NCBI RefSeq assembly: GCF_015706575.1
Contig: NW_024037065.1
Coordinates: 5,518,001-5,582,000, forward strand
Direction: 5' to 3'
Source: Patiria miniata
Taxonomy: Eukaryota > Echinodermata > Asteroidea > Valvatida > Asterinidae
Length of the DNA: 64,000 nucleotides
The notes beneath the pieces are model-generated. The model was given only the letters and a program-made list of their open reading frames with translations. It was not told the origin of the DNA and made no database searches. Numbering within the stretch: position 1 is the first letter of the stretch; every line of letters begins with the position of its first letter. The position numbers and the translations under genes are program-made. Positions 34,040 through 44,570 of this stretch are shown piece by piece.

Positions 34040-35461
34040 CTACTGCTGTCTTCTGTTTTGCTCTTTCCTCCATGAGGCAGTCTGTATGTGGTAGCACAGG
34101 CTGCTGTCCACTGGACTTTTCTGTATGTCTGGCCACCTGTACATTGACATTGTTGTGGTTCTCTTTGCTTTGAGATACTTAACAGTCTGGTAGGCACGAT
34201 ACACGGGAATATCCAAGCGATTTGTCTTTGCATTTATCAGATGATTCATGACGCTGAAAGATTGCTCGATTTTGGGTGCTGTGCAAATGCTGAGTATCAC
34301 TTGATGATTTTACCAAGAAATGGATATTTCTTTTTTCCAAGTACCTCATTCCACCACCTGTCAAGCTTTACAATATGTCCACCGATTTCAGTTTGATGCA
34401 AGGTTCTCTCCAATTGAAGTCGAGATACCTCTTGTTCATATTTATCTATCTCATCATCATTCTGCAGTACAGTTGCAAAATGCCGAGGGTGTTTCTTCAG
34501 CACTGAGAAGGTGACGGCAAATCCCATAGCTTTGAGATCTGTTGCAGATACAGTCTATTGCAGTCTACGCAGCAGTTGATTACCAAGTGGCATCTTATTC
34601 AGTAGATAATCCCCTGTTGCTACATATGCGACTTTCAATTTAAGAATAAACTGATTTGCTTGGGACTTGTGCAGTTTACTCATGCATTTCCTTGCTCTAC
34701 TATCAGTATACAAATCTGTTATTGGAAGGAGACACTCTGTTAGTTTGATTGTTTTCAGCGCATGATCTTCTGATTTCCTTCACTCTTGACACGCATGATT
34801 CGGGTAGATGTGAAACATGAATGTCGATGAGTTCCTTGTTTGCACGATAATTATCCTTGGAAATGTATGCAAAATACATGCAAAGAATAGCTGGTAGCAT
34901 GAAAAGTATGTCACTGGAAACATCAAGGACAGAAAGCCAGCGATGTGGTATTCGCTCTTTTGGTGTGTGAAATGGGCAGCTGAAGATTTCACACAGTTCC
35001 TGTAGCCATGCCTTCAAATCTGCAGACCACTTGCTGTCATTGTGCAAATCATCACATAACTGTTCAACGGTGTGATCAAAGTGTGAACAAAATTGTCCCA
35101 ATCTATGTCAAGCAGGTGAGGTGCTGTTCTCTGACGCAGAAGAGTTTGAAATCCAGACGCTTTGCCTCATGTATTTATGCAGCCGAGTCAGACAACACTG
35201 ATACAAGGTTGGTGAACGAAATGTTGTGTTCTTCAAAAACATCACAAACTGCTTCATACACAATCTCTGCATTTACACTTTAAGTGAAACAGAAGCCAGG
35301 GGATATAAAACTGTGGACTTCTCTTCCTCTGAAAAGTACAACACAAGGATACTCCGGACTTTCACATTATTTTTTGCAGTGCACTCATCCAAGTTAATTG
35401 AGAATGGAACCTACTTTATATTATTAGTCAATCTTTCATGCCGGACTTCTGCTATGGGAAG
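34040..35461 (-). pseudogene. hAT-family transposase remnant
   Basis: In minus-strand order: YVPFSINLDECTAKNN (about 35420) and SILVLYF, FEEHNISFTNLVSVLSDS (about 35210), QLCDDLHNDSKWSADLKAWL and PHRWLSVLDVS (35101-34890), YEQEVSRLQLE (about 34435), DRWWNEVLGKKKYPFL (about 34340) and the C-terminal dimerisation-type segment IEQSFSVMNHL and NRLDIPVYRAYQ (about 34255-34180). These follow the order of hAT transposases of vertebrate and invertebrate genomes. Several stops and frame changes separate them, so it is inactive. Its zinc-finger start is missing; the TTF gene downstream on the same strand is a separate copy by order. Confidence 0.65.
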
Positions 35462-35605
35462 CCGGCGTCAGTGTTGTTGGACTTACCGGTACGTCAGTCT
35501 TGAAAGTATTGACGAAATTTTTCACCAATTATTTTTTCTAGTATTATATATGAAGGAAATTATCGTCTTGCGTTTTTGGTTATTTCCATTTTTAATTTTT
35601 TCCAG

Positions 35606-35842
35606 GTGATGGCCTAAATGCTAACATTACTCTAGTCAAACTTCTTGGCGTTGAACTGGATATACCTCGCCAAATGAAAACTATGTTCCCACATCCCTGC
35701 ACCTGCAGCCCAACTACCAATGTGTTTGGATGCCTGCCACATGGTGAAGCTGATGAGAAATCTCTTGGCTTCAAGGAAAGTTCTGCAGGACGGAGAAATC
35801 GACTCGTCCAGTAGGTCGGATTTTATGATCAAAGGATATTAA
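35606..35842 (+). pseudogene. P-element/THAP9-like transposase fragment
   Basis: After a TTTTTTCCAG acceptor the frame reads LVKLLGVELDIP and MKTMFPHPC, then one frame slip leads to CHMVKLMRNLLASRKVL and IDSSSRSDF. FPHP followed by CHM.KL.RN..A is the pattern of the P-element/THAP9 RNase H-like region. Only about 75 residues are present. It is a short fragment and could be a host THAP9-like exon that has decayed. Confidence 0.6.
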
Positions 35843-35989
35843 TAATGATGATAGGTATTGAGGATTCTGCATCAATAATTGTTCAGATTATGAAAATGTT
35901 GTATCTTATACATTTCTTTCTATGTAATTTCCATTTCAAGTAGACCCTGCCAAAAGTAAAGGTCAAAAGCTTCTCCATTACTAGGTAAG

Positions 35990-36604
35990 AAGGTGCCATC
36001 AGCAGGACGAGCCTCAAAAGTGAAGAGAAGAGACAGTCGCTACTACCAAAAGTCACCGGAACAACTAGAGGCTGTTAGAAGAGTAGTGAAGGAAACCGTT
36101 GAAGATGCAATTGACATCAAAAAAAACTGCAGCGAAATATGTCCTTCAGTACCACTATTTGTAGAGGAGAGTTAAATGAACCAGGGAAGTAGGAATGGCC
36201 TGGATCATGTCCTTAGCGCAGACGAGGAGAATATCCTTGTCCATTTTGTTTCTGAAATGGCCCTCAGAGGTATGGGAATAAATCCTTCAGATGTCATGGA
36301 CCTTTTGCAGAATTCCTCAAGCAGGAAAAGAGGAAAACCGTGTTTCACAACAACCGACCAGGGTATACATGGTTTTATTCCTTCAGTGCTAGACATGGCC
36401 TTGCACTTCGAAAGGGATCTTCCTTGGAAGCCAGCAGGGCAAAGGTCAATCCAGCCAGATACAAAAGGTTCATGTCCGACAGGAATCTTTTGGACCAACC
36501 ACACCAAGTTTGGAATGCAGATTAGACTGGCTTCACCATCGGCAGCAAGACCGCTAATATCAAGGCACCAGAGATGTCAGGTCATCCTGTTTCCCAGCTG
36601 TTAG
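35990..36604 (+). pseudogene. pogo/Tigger-like transposase remnant (Tc1/mariner superfamily)
   Basis: The order is a degenerate psq-type start (YYQKSPEQLEAVRR...), then VLSADEENILVHFVSEM, then after a frame change WFYSFSARHGLALRK, SLEASRAKVNPARYK, QPHQVWNADETGF. NADETGF is the first catalytic Asp region of the DDE domain. Later catalytic residues are absent. It lies directly after the P-like fragment on the same strand. Confidence 0.7.
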
Positions 36605-36789
36605 GTAGGTCCCTTAAGAATAGATTCACAGTGATGTATTGTGCACATGCAGAAGGTGTGATAATTCTTCCATTCATCTGATTTTCAAACTAAAACCCAC
36701 GGGATATGATCCACTTGATGGAGCCACAAGAGGGGCTTGTTCTGAATATACCGACAAGGGATTGATAGACGCTCGTACGTTTGCTTAAT

Positions 36790-37006
36790 TCATCGATCAT
36801 TTTGACAAACCATATCAACACATTCAGGAAAGCTGTCTTTGGACCTCTTAAAAAGCAATGGTATAATGTGGTCAACCGGAACACGAGACGTCAACCAGGG
36901 AAGCCAATCTGTAAAAGGAACTTTGCAGCCTAGCTTGCGGAAGCGCAAGTAGAGTTCTACAAGCCCAGCATCGTCATCAATAGTGTCAAGCATCAGGTAT
37001 TTTCCC
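36790..37006 (-). CDS. Terminal exon of an unknown protein
   Basis: A TTTTGTCTACAG acceptor precedes GKYLMLDTIDDDAGLVEL, then CKVPFTDWLPWLTS and VDHIIPLLFKRSKDSF to a stop. The 71 residues look like globular protein with even composition. No upstream exon was recognised between 37007 and the opposite-strand gene, so it could also be a fragment of a mobile element. Confidence 0.45.
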
Positions 37007-37781
37007 TGTAGACAAAAGTGTCATCTGTTATGATTTGCTTAAGCCTTCAATGACATTCAAGGGATTGGTAGACTCACACCAAAGACCAACTCCGAAAGGG
37101 TCCAGCAAAGATCACAGCAGGGCTACACACGCTACAGAAGCATTTCATTTTAACAAGTTGTGTATATTTCTATATAACATGATGATTGCTCCATCTTTGA
37201 TTTGTTATCTTTAAAGTTTTCCATTTTTCGTGTACAGTGCACCTCATTTTTGTTTTCAAAGGTCTTATCTCGATATACTTTGTGTAGATTGCATTAGTTT
37301 CTTTAATTCAAAAAGTATCATAGTTTTCTTTGCAGTGTAAAAAATCATTCGTATTTCATGCCTTATTGCTTCACCTCAATTAATTTTATTAACTCTTAAC
37401 GTTTTTTGGGGTTACATTTTACATCATTTTTCTTTATTTTTTTTGACCTCCCCCAAATTTTTAAAGTTAATTCATTTCCTCCATTTTTCTTTAATTTAAT
37501 ATGTTCGGGATGAGTTTTTGTCTCGTTGGTTAACATGCATGTACAAGAATGCTGCATACTTTTGGCAAAAACCCATGAAGTTGGGGAACCCGTACCACTA
37601 TAAATTAAAGAGGCTATAAATTAAAGAGGCTATAAAGACAAATGGGTGTAGTTGTAACTCAGTACAATATGACGTAGAAGACACAGCAGCAATTAAAACG
37701 GTGGCTGGGTGAGGATCAATTGCTACATTCAAGGAAAGCATTAAAAGTGTACTATAATCATGTCCACCTTTTCTTAAATAG
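37007..37781. other. AT-rich stretch, no gene
   Basis: T-rich runs and a short duplication of TATAAATTAAAGAGGC at 37599-37630. The minus-strand frame at 37598-37945 is the shadow of the exon at 37782-37950. Confidence 0.5.
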
Positions 37782-39199
37782 ATGACTGAGGTCAGTGAGA
37801 CCATCAGCGAAGCCGTTGGGTTTGCGCTGCTCCATATGGACAGCGCATACCCAGCGCTCCGCCTTGAGTCTCGGCGCAGACTAACAATATTAAGGGAGGG
37901 GTCCCCAAAAACCCTCAACAAAATGTCAGCTGACCTCCGGCGCACCTCAGGTTAGTTCCGGGGGTTAGTTGTATATATTTCATGTATTTTTCTGCTACCG
38001 TGATTCATTGATTCGGTGTTTGGTTGATTTTGACTTTCCCTGTCGTGTTAAAGACATACTGTATCATTACACTATTTTCCTTAGGCCCATCAACGCTAAT
38101 ACGGTGATCAGCAAGAGGTGATATTTCTACAGCAAAGTGAAAAAAATAATCGCTTGCGATCAATATATTTCATTGTTCTAGAGAGGCCCAGGCCATATCA
38201 TGTGCCCCATCCTGCCACCGCCCCTAACCGATCTTCCCCAGGGGCTGGTGCCGGTGCCAGGGGCCGGTGCTCATTGTTTTGTGGCATCAATAATAGAGGT
38301 TAGAATTGTTTAATTGAACTCATTTAAAATTGATGTTGTTTAGTATAATTATTGCTTGCCTAATATCACATATACATATCCGATGATACGATCGCAATCA
38401 TTTCAGTCTTGATCTAAAAGAAAAGAGAGAAATGAGAGCGTTGCAAAAATGTTAGAGTATAGACAAAGGAAAGGGAAGAGAAACAATAGAAAGTCCTCGA
38501 TTTACGCCATAATAGTGCTCATCTTGATTTGTTCAATAACATCACACTCTGAAACTTTCCTAACAGCACAAGAAAAGGATATTGGCTTAATCATGGCAGC
38601 CGGCTACAACCCATCAGAATTAGCAGGTCAGTCAAATCATTGTTAAATCAACGTCTTTTGTGTGTTGCAGGGCGTTATCTGTGAGCCAACTAGATTCGCA
38701 CGATGAATACAAATTGATGCAACAATAATCACGCCGTCTTTTCCAAAGTTAGTTATCACAGATTATTAAATGCGAATGTTCTTGTGCATGTTTTGGTAAA
38801 TTACCTAATTTTTTCGAAATTGACGGAAGGCTGTATGGGTAAGAAAAAAAAAACAATTCCGCTTTGCATTAAATCACATAGAGTGTTGGTGTGATTGTTT
38901 GCGTTGCCCTTTTGCCTCCATCTTGTTTTTATAATACTGCATTTTGTGAGAGCTGTGATAGTTTTGATAAAAAAGTGTCGCACAAATTAAGGTAAGCAAG
39001 AACAAAAGAAGAAACACACGAGGCGCCTCAAAAATTACTTTTGCTCATCCTACCAATAACTATTGTTTTACTTTCTATTTCCATTAACACAGAATTGCTA
39101 GGATACTCTACAATCGGACCAAATCAGACAGAGGAAGAGATGGAAGTTGAAGAGGAAAAGAAAAAGGAGGAGGGGATGGGGAGTGCCACATCAAAATAG
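37782..39199 (+). CDS. Four-exon gene for a 150-residue protein of unknown function
   Basis: Exons 37782-37950, 38182-38298, 38567-38626 and 39093-39199. All three introns have GT and AG ends and all junctions are phase 1, so the frame is continuous from ATG to TAG. The first exon has a helical Arg/Glu-rich segment (RLESRRRLTILREG). The second is basic and then Pro/Gly/Ala-rich (NRSSPGAGAGARG). The third holds KDIGLIMAAGYNPSELA. The last starts ELLGYSTIGP and ends acidic (EEEMEVEEEKKKEEGMG). The AG right before ATG leaves open that the first block is an internal exon of a longer gene. I know no matching family. The consistent phases argue for a real, spliced gene. Confidence 0.7.
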
Positions 39200-39259
39200 A
39201 AGCAGACGAGGACAGGGAAAGGAGGGACGGGAAAATAGTAGACAAATACTATCAGAGTA

Positions 39260-39400
39260 ATATGGGTGGAATATTAATTATCGCAAGGCAAAAGCTGGAC
39301 CTTTCCAACAGGAAATATCAAGATTTTGCCGAGCAATGATATTCCTACCATTTCGCAATTCAAAGATATAGTCAATCATTTGTAATTTGTGCATTTTATT
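39260..39400. repeat. Copy of a small foldback sequence
   Basis: GGAATATTAATTATCGCAAGGCAAAAGCTGGACCTTTCC...CAAGATTTTGCCGAGC...ATATTCC resembles 42505-42620 in the same orientation, and each is internally an imperfect inverted repeat (TATCGCAAGG against CCGAGC...ATA). Possibly a short MITE. Confidence 0.45.
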
Positions 39401-40934
39401 CGTTTAAACAAACTTTCCCATAATCTAAAGAAGGGTGCTGAACAACTAACCTAATAACGTTTCAGCTCAGCTTCAACGGTATATTCCGAGAAAAACAACA
39501 TTCTTGGATCTCGATTTCAAATAAAAAATGGCTCAGTTGTGTTTTCAATTGGGCCTAAATTCAGCCGTCCGAAATACGTTCTCACTGGGCCACTTGCAGC
39601 TACGCGATGTCGATGTCGCGCACTGATCCGACGACGTGGCCACTCCTTGAGATTTGGACTAGACCTTGGGAACTTGGGAATGTTTATTAAAATGTCACCA
39701 AACTCTTCAGATTTTTTTGTGTAAACCACGATTACTTTTGATTACTTTGGCTTAATAATGTAAACCACAAACAATCTGGCGTTTGGATCTGCGGATTCTG
39801 CGCTACGATGCATGCATGCCACGGGCGCAGTCGCGCCCGTTGAGGATGGTGCGCAGCTCCTTTGTAAACGTCATTACTGGTGGAGCATTTTTTTGTAATA
39901 ATTGTTTTTGTTGCCACTACTTGGGATTTCACCCAAGAACCTCGGATTTTTGGTGGAAAATGTAGCAAATTCTATATGATTTTAGGCTACCGCGTGCTCT
40001 GTTGAAATACATTTTGCATTTTGTACACTGTGTTTCTTTATCTTGGAATTTCTTGGGATCTTACTGAATGAATCTTGGGATTTTCAATTTTGATAAGTGG
40101 ACACGTAGCAACCGCGCGCGAATGTGTGTCGTGCTTGCGCCGTTTCTAATTCTCGCCGGAAATAAAAACCCGAATTACTTACAAAAATGTTGCCTTCTAT
40201 TTTATATTTCTTCAAAATGACAGCGTGCCAGAAAGAACAATTTCACAGGGAATTTTAGTTCCTTTACTATCTTTCATCAAAGTATGTTTTTCCCACGATA
40301 CTTACGTCAGTTACTTTCTGGATAACCGCAAATGAAGGACTGTAGCTTTAAAAACCACTTCTCCTTCTCTTATTTGAACTAAATACAAAGTTGGTGGAAT
40401 ATATATTTCTCTCTTCAGTCAGTGGCCGTGTAACGCACAGAGCCCTGTTTGACCTGAATCCGACAAACTGACGAAAAGCATTCGTTTGTACTCTGAACAC
40501 ACACCTTATATAAGCTGGTTACCAGCGAAACATTTGTACGTTATTCGTCAGTCTGTCGGATCGCCTGTGCATGCGTGCGCAATCGGACAACCTGACGAAT
40601 GACATTCGTTGGTATTTTGAACGCACACCTTACATAAGCTGATTACCAGCGAAATTCCGCCTTCTTCACTATGTCAAATTACGGGTTTGTTTTTGTGACT
40701 AATTCACCACAAAGGGGGGGGGGGGCTCCGAATCTCAAAATTCAGACAAGAATTAAGAATTTTGGCATAAAACAGTTTTGTTATTAATGCTACCCTAGCC
40801 TGAAGGAGTTGACTTGCATAGATCAGGTGAACGTTTCCACTTTTCCAAAGGTTTTTGTGTGTTTTTTGTATCTGGCAGTCAACACAGCAATGTAAGGAAG
40901 CGTTAAAGAAACGTAAGACAATCTACAAAATAGT
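39401..40934. repeat. Intergenic stretch with a 75-bp direct pair
   Basis: Two copies of a segment ending ACCTTA.ATAAGCTG.TTACCAGCGAAA lie at 40457-40531 and 40579-40653. Between them CGTCAGTCTGTCGGAT is the inverse of the segment's start (ATCCGACA.ACTGACG). A G run occurs at about 40715. No gene is seen, although CpG rises near 39560-39640. Confidence 0.5.
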
Positions 40935-41066
40935 CATGAGTATGATTTATAATTTAGTCATAATTATGACTTATATCTTATAATAATGACTTAGTATGAA
41001 GTCATAATTATGAAATTTATCTCATAATAACGACTTAGTAATTGTTAAATCATAATTATGACATAT

Positions 41067-41724
41067 CGTCACCGTTTTCACGAAGAGCCACATATCTCCA
41101 AAATTACAATTTTTTCGATTTTGATTTTTTTCGATATTTCGCATTAAAACAATGTACTTAACCATTTTGACATGTTTCTGTAAGCAAAACATCATTAATT
41201 TCTAAGTTACATTAATGTTGCAAGGGGCAGAAATCTCGATAACTGCATTTTGCGTTTTCACGAAGAGCCACATACATTTTGGCCCTTTGAACACGTACAA
41301 AACCCATTGCACGGAAATACGTAAAAGTAGGTCAAATGAGATTTGCGGTTTCACGAAGAGCCACATATCTTTGTTACATTTTCAGGCGCGCGCGCGTACT
41401 CACGCGCGCCTATGGAAATACACGTTGAACAGAAGGGGCCAATATGTCGGAAACGTGAATTTGCGTTTTCACAAAGAGCCACATATCTTTACTAATTAAT
41501 TTCCACTAATTAACTGCTTTATTAAGTCTTGTTACCGGGTTTATGTAAAACTTCAGCTCACGTAGAATCGTGTAATGGTTTTCTTGCTGCACAAAGTTGT
41601 TGCAAAGTAGTATTTCTTGCAGTTTTAAAATATGAGAAACTTCTTTTGTGATTATCTCGAAAACACTTTACTTCAAAATCAACATAATATATATAGTATG
41701 TGGCTGTTCGTGAAAACGGTGACG
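41067..41724. mobile_element. Iteron MITE, family A
   Basis: Near-perfect terminal inverted repeats start CGTCACCGTTTTCACGAA and continue AGCCACAT, flanked by ATAT (41063-41066 and 41725-41728). The word GTTTTCACGAAGAGCCACAT recurs inside at about 41253, 41346 and 41464. A GC-rich hairpin (GCGCGCGC...GCGCGC) lies at about 41383-41409. No transposase frame. Confidence 0.85.
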
Positions 41725-41752
41725 ATATCTTATAAAAACGACGTAGTATTAA

Positions 41753-42268
41753 AGGGAATATACAACATTTGCAAACATCGAAAAATAAAACTACCAAGTT
41801 TTTGCGAAATACCTTAATAGGATGTTGGTAAATGACAGTCTAAAGCATCCTGTAAAATTATGGCACCTGGTATACTTTCATTTTCAAGAAAAGTGGTATT
41901 TTTGTATCAATTTCCAACGCTGATCGGCCGATCAGCGTTGGAAACAACTGGCTTTTTTTTTCAAATACTGGCCCCACTTGACCATTGCGCTTGTTTGCAA
42001 TCGATTACAAACCTATGAACGGGTACGAGCCAGCTAGACTGGTTCCCTGACCTTACAATTCCCCAATGTATGTAAACTGCTCAATTTCTTCTTATATGGA
42101 GTCAGGGAACCAGACTACAGGAAAATGATCGTTTTTCTTGGTTTTTATAGCATTTTCGAACCCAAAACCTCCAAAAAGTCAGTGTAACTATATTTGCTTT
42201 ATATTTCCAACCCCCCAATTCCATCCATTTCTGAAAATTACAGCAAAAGCAAATGATGTATATTCCCT
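41753..42268. mobile_element. TTAA-flanked MITE, copy 2
   Basis: Ends AGGGAATATACAACATTTGC and the inverse of AGGGAATATACATCATTTGC, flanked by TTAA at 41749-41752 and 42269-42272. It contains an exact 34-bp palindrome (41911-41944, centre GATCGGCCGATC). It is the least diverged of the three copies. Confidence 0.9.
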
Positions 42269-42504
42269 TTAAGTCATAATTATGACTGGGTATTAGGTCA
42301 TTATTATGAAATATCCTAAGTCATTATTAAAACAAAATAAGTCAAAACTATGAGATGACTTTATTGGGTTTTTTAGTTTGTTTTATGTCCCTTTAATGCT
42401 TCCGTAGCAATGGGATAACAATTTTATATCAAATTAACGTTGTACGAATAAACAACAGCCTATCTTTAAAGAATAGTATACAAATATTGAGTGGATCAGC
42501 GTGG

Positions 42505-42620
42505 AATGGGGGTAATATTATCGCAAGGTAAAATCTGGACTTTTCCATTTCACGAGGCGAAGCCGAGTGAACTAGAAAAGTCAAGATTTTACCGAGCGCT
42601 AATATTCCTCACATTTCACA
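42505..42620. repeat. Small foldback element
   Basis: GGTAAAATCTGGACTTTTCC pairs with GAAAAGTCAAGATTTTACC across TTTCACGAGGCGAAGCCGAGTGAA, itself an inverted repeat. A diverged relative is at 39260-39400. Confidence 0.6.
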
Positions 42621-43932
42621 ATTTTAAGCCACTCAATATTTGTCTTATATAACTGACATATAGATCCTTGACATTTGATATATTCAAACTTTTTATTCAA
42701 TACAAAACTGGAGGAAAATGTATTTGTCTCTTCCAAACCACCCTTTGACGAAAATGTTTGAACCCAACGCTGTAACGCTGGCTCTTTGGAACAATACATG
42801 CTACGCACAATGCTGAACGCGCACACCAGCATGCATTTGCAAACAAATACCGCGTCATGATTGTAACTGTTGAATAGTATTTCCCATTCCCCATGGGCGG
42901 ATAGTACTTTTTGAGCCGCGGCGTGAATGGGAGCAAAAACAAATGTCACGTGATGTGAGTTCCACCAATCAAATGACTAGGATCTGTGTGTAAGTTATAT
43001 AATAATAACTGATATATTGTGGTTTAACACTGTAAAACAAAATGATTGCAATGACGAAACGTATCTGAATATCGAATTTCTTACTCAATATTATGACAAA
43101 TGGAAAGGCTCTTACAAATTAACGATACATCTGTTTAGTATGCTTACATTAAGTATGTATAAAGTTAAAAAAAAAAAAAGAACAATGGTAACTAAAAATG
43201 AGCTAACATGCACGGTTGCTGCTGCACGCAGAAAACAAGAAACCAACGATTTAATTGTTTTTGTGTGTGTAGAATGGTGAAGAAATGATAATAGACGCAG
43301 ACGAGGAGGGGGAAGGGAGGGATATAAGAATAGAAGCAGACAGAGAAACTGGGGCGGGGGGGGGGGGGGGGCAAGGACATCCCAGGGGAACAACTTGGGG
43401 GGGGGGGGGAGGGCCTGCAACTTATTATTTTTTTTTATATATATGGATGTAAATACATGTTAAAACTGAAACACAAACCACAAGGAGTCACAATCAAGTT
43501 ATTACTGAATCTTACCCCTCCCCCCAAAAAACCAACTGTTTTGTTGTGCTTTCCGGAAAAAAAAGCATACGTGACTACAGTGACTGCACAGGCATATTCA
43601 TTTTGCAGTCGCCTGAGCAACCACCTGCACCACTGTAGCCGGCCAATGGAGCTGAGGGCGATCACATTGTCCAGTAGGGGTGAATATCATTTTTTTGAAA
43701 ACCAGTCCGCCGAAACTTCAAACTTGGCACAAAATTTGACGTGAGTGTGCGTTCATCCAGTGAAAACAACATCATTGAATCGCGTGCGTAGTTTGCAAGA
43801 GCAGTTCTTAAAAACTCTGCAAGCATGCAACTAATACCAGCGGCAAAGCAATGTGCGCTTCCCTAATTTTTCATGAATAAAAAGAGTAAAATTGAGTTGA
43901 AAATTCCTCAGCCACACTGAGTTTCTCCAAAT
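42621..43932. other. Intergenic, G-run minisatellite
   Basis: G runs at 43353-43370 and 43397-43409 enclose CAAGGACATCCCAGGGGAACAA. At 43285-43345, ATAGACGCAGACGAGGAGGG... resembles the sequence just past the stop of the four-exon gene (39196-39235). No gene is supported. Confidence 0.5.
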
Positions 43933-44570
43933 CGTCACCGACACCATGAAGTAACACTCTTCCGTAATAAACCATATTTTTTTCGATTTTCATTTTTTTA
44001 ATATTTTTAAACAATATTCATCAAGGCCTACCATTGCAAGAAGTTTCAAAGTTTCAAGAGCTTTACTTTAATAATTGCGCTTTAGTATCTATGGCAACTT
44101 TTGCACAAAAGTGTCAATTGTCGTTTTCACGAAGTAACACTTAAGTGTCATTTACCATTGTAATGCATGACGCACACTCTGCTAATAAGTGAGCAAAAAC
44201 GTTTTCACGAAGTAACACTCTTCTTGTAATAAGTTGTATGAGCGCGCGCGTGCTGACCTGAAGTTGCACTTTCCTCGTGTTGTATACATTGAAGTGTTAC
44301 TTCGTGAAAACGAAAATTTCCAGTTTCGCAGCCTTTTCGGTTTCATGAACTAACACTCATCTTTTTCTCTTATTTCTTGTTTATACACAAACGGGTGAAA
44401 AAACAGCAGATTTAATCAATTCATCAGGTGTCCACAACGAGAAACCCAATTGCAAATACTCTGTCGTTTTGACGCAAAGTGTTGTTTTAGAAGGCGTTCA
44501 ACTTTAGTTGCCGCTTTCTCCGATTGCTGGTTTTTACTGGTATGTAGGTGAGTGTTACTTTGAAGTTACT
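43933..44570. mobile_element. Iteron MITE, family B, copy 2
   Basis: Collinear with 22420-23103. It starts CGTCACCGACACCATGAAGT, with the terminal word TTTTCACGAAGTAACACT repeated at about 44122 and 44200, reversed at about 44293, and degenerate at about 44338. The right end is degraded where it meets the hAT transposase. Confidence 0.75.

Larger units (their letters stand above)
40935..42360. repeat. Palindromic AT array (AGTCATAATTATGACT) split by two MITEs
   Basis: Units of CATAATTATGAC and TTATAATAATGACTTAGTA repeat at 40935-41062 and resume at 42270-42360. The array is interrupted by the elements at 41067-41724 and 41753-42268, with one short array remnant (41725-41752) between them. 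Confidence 0.75.
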
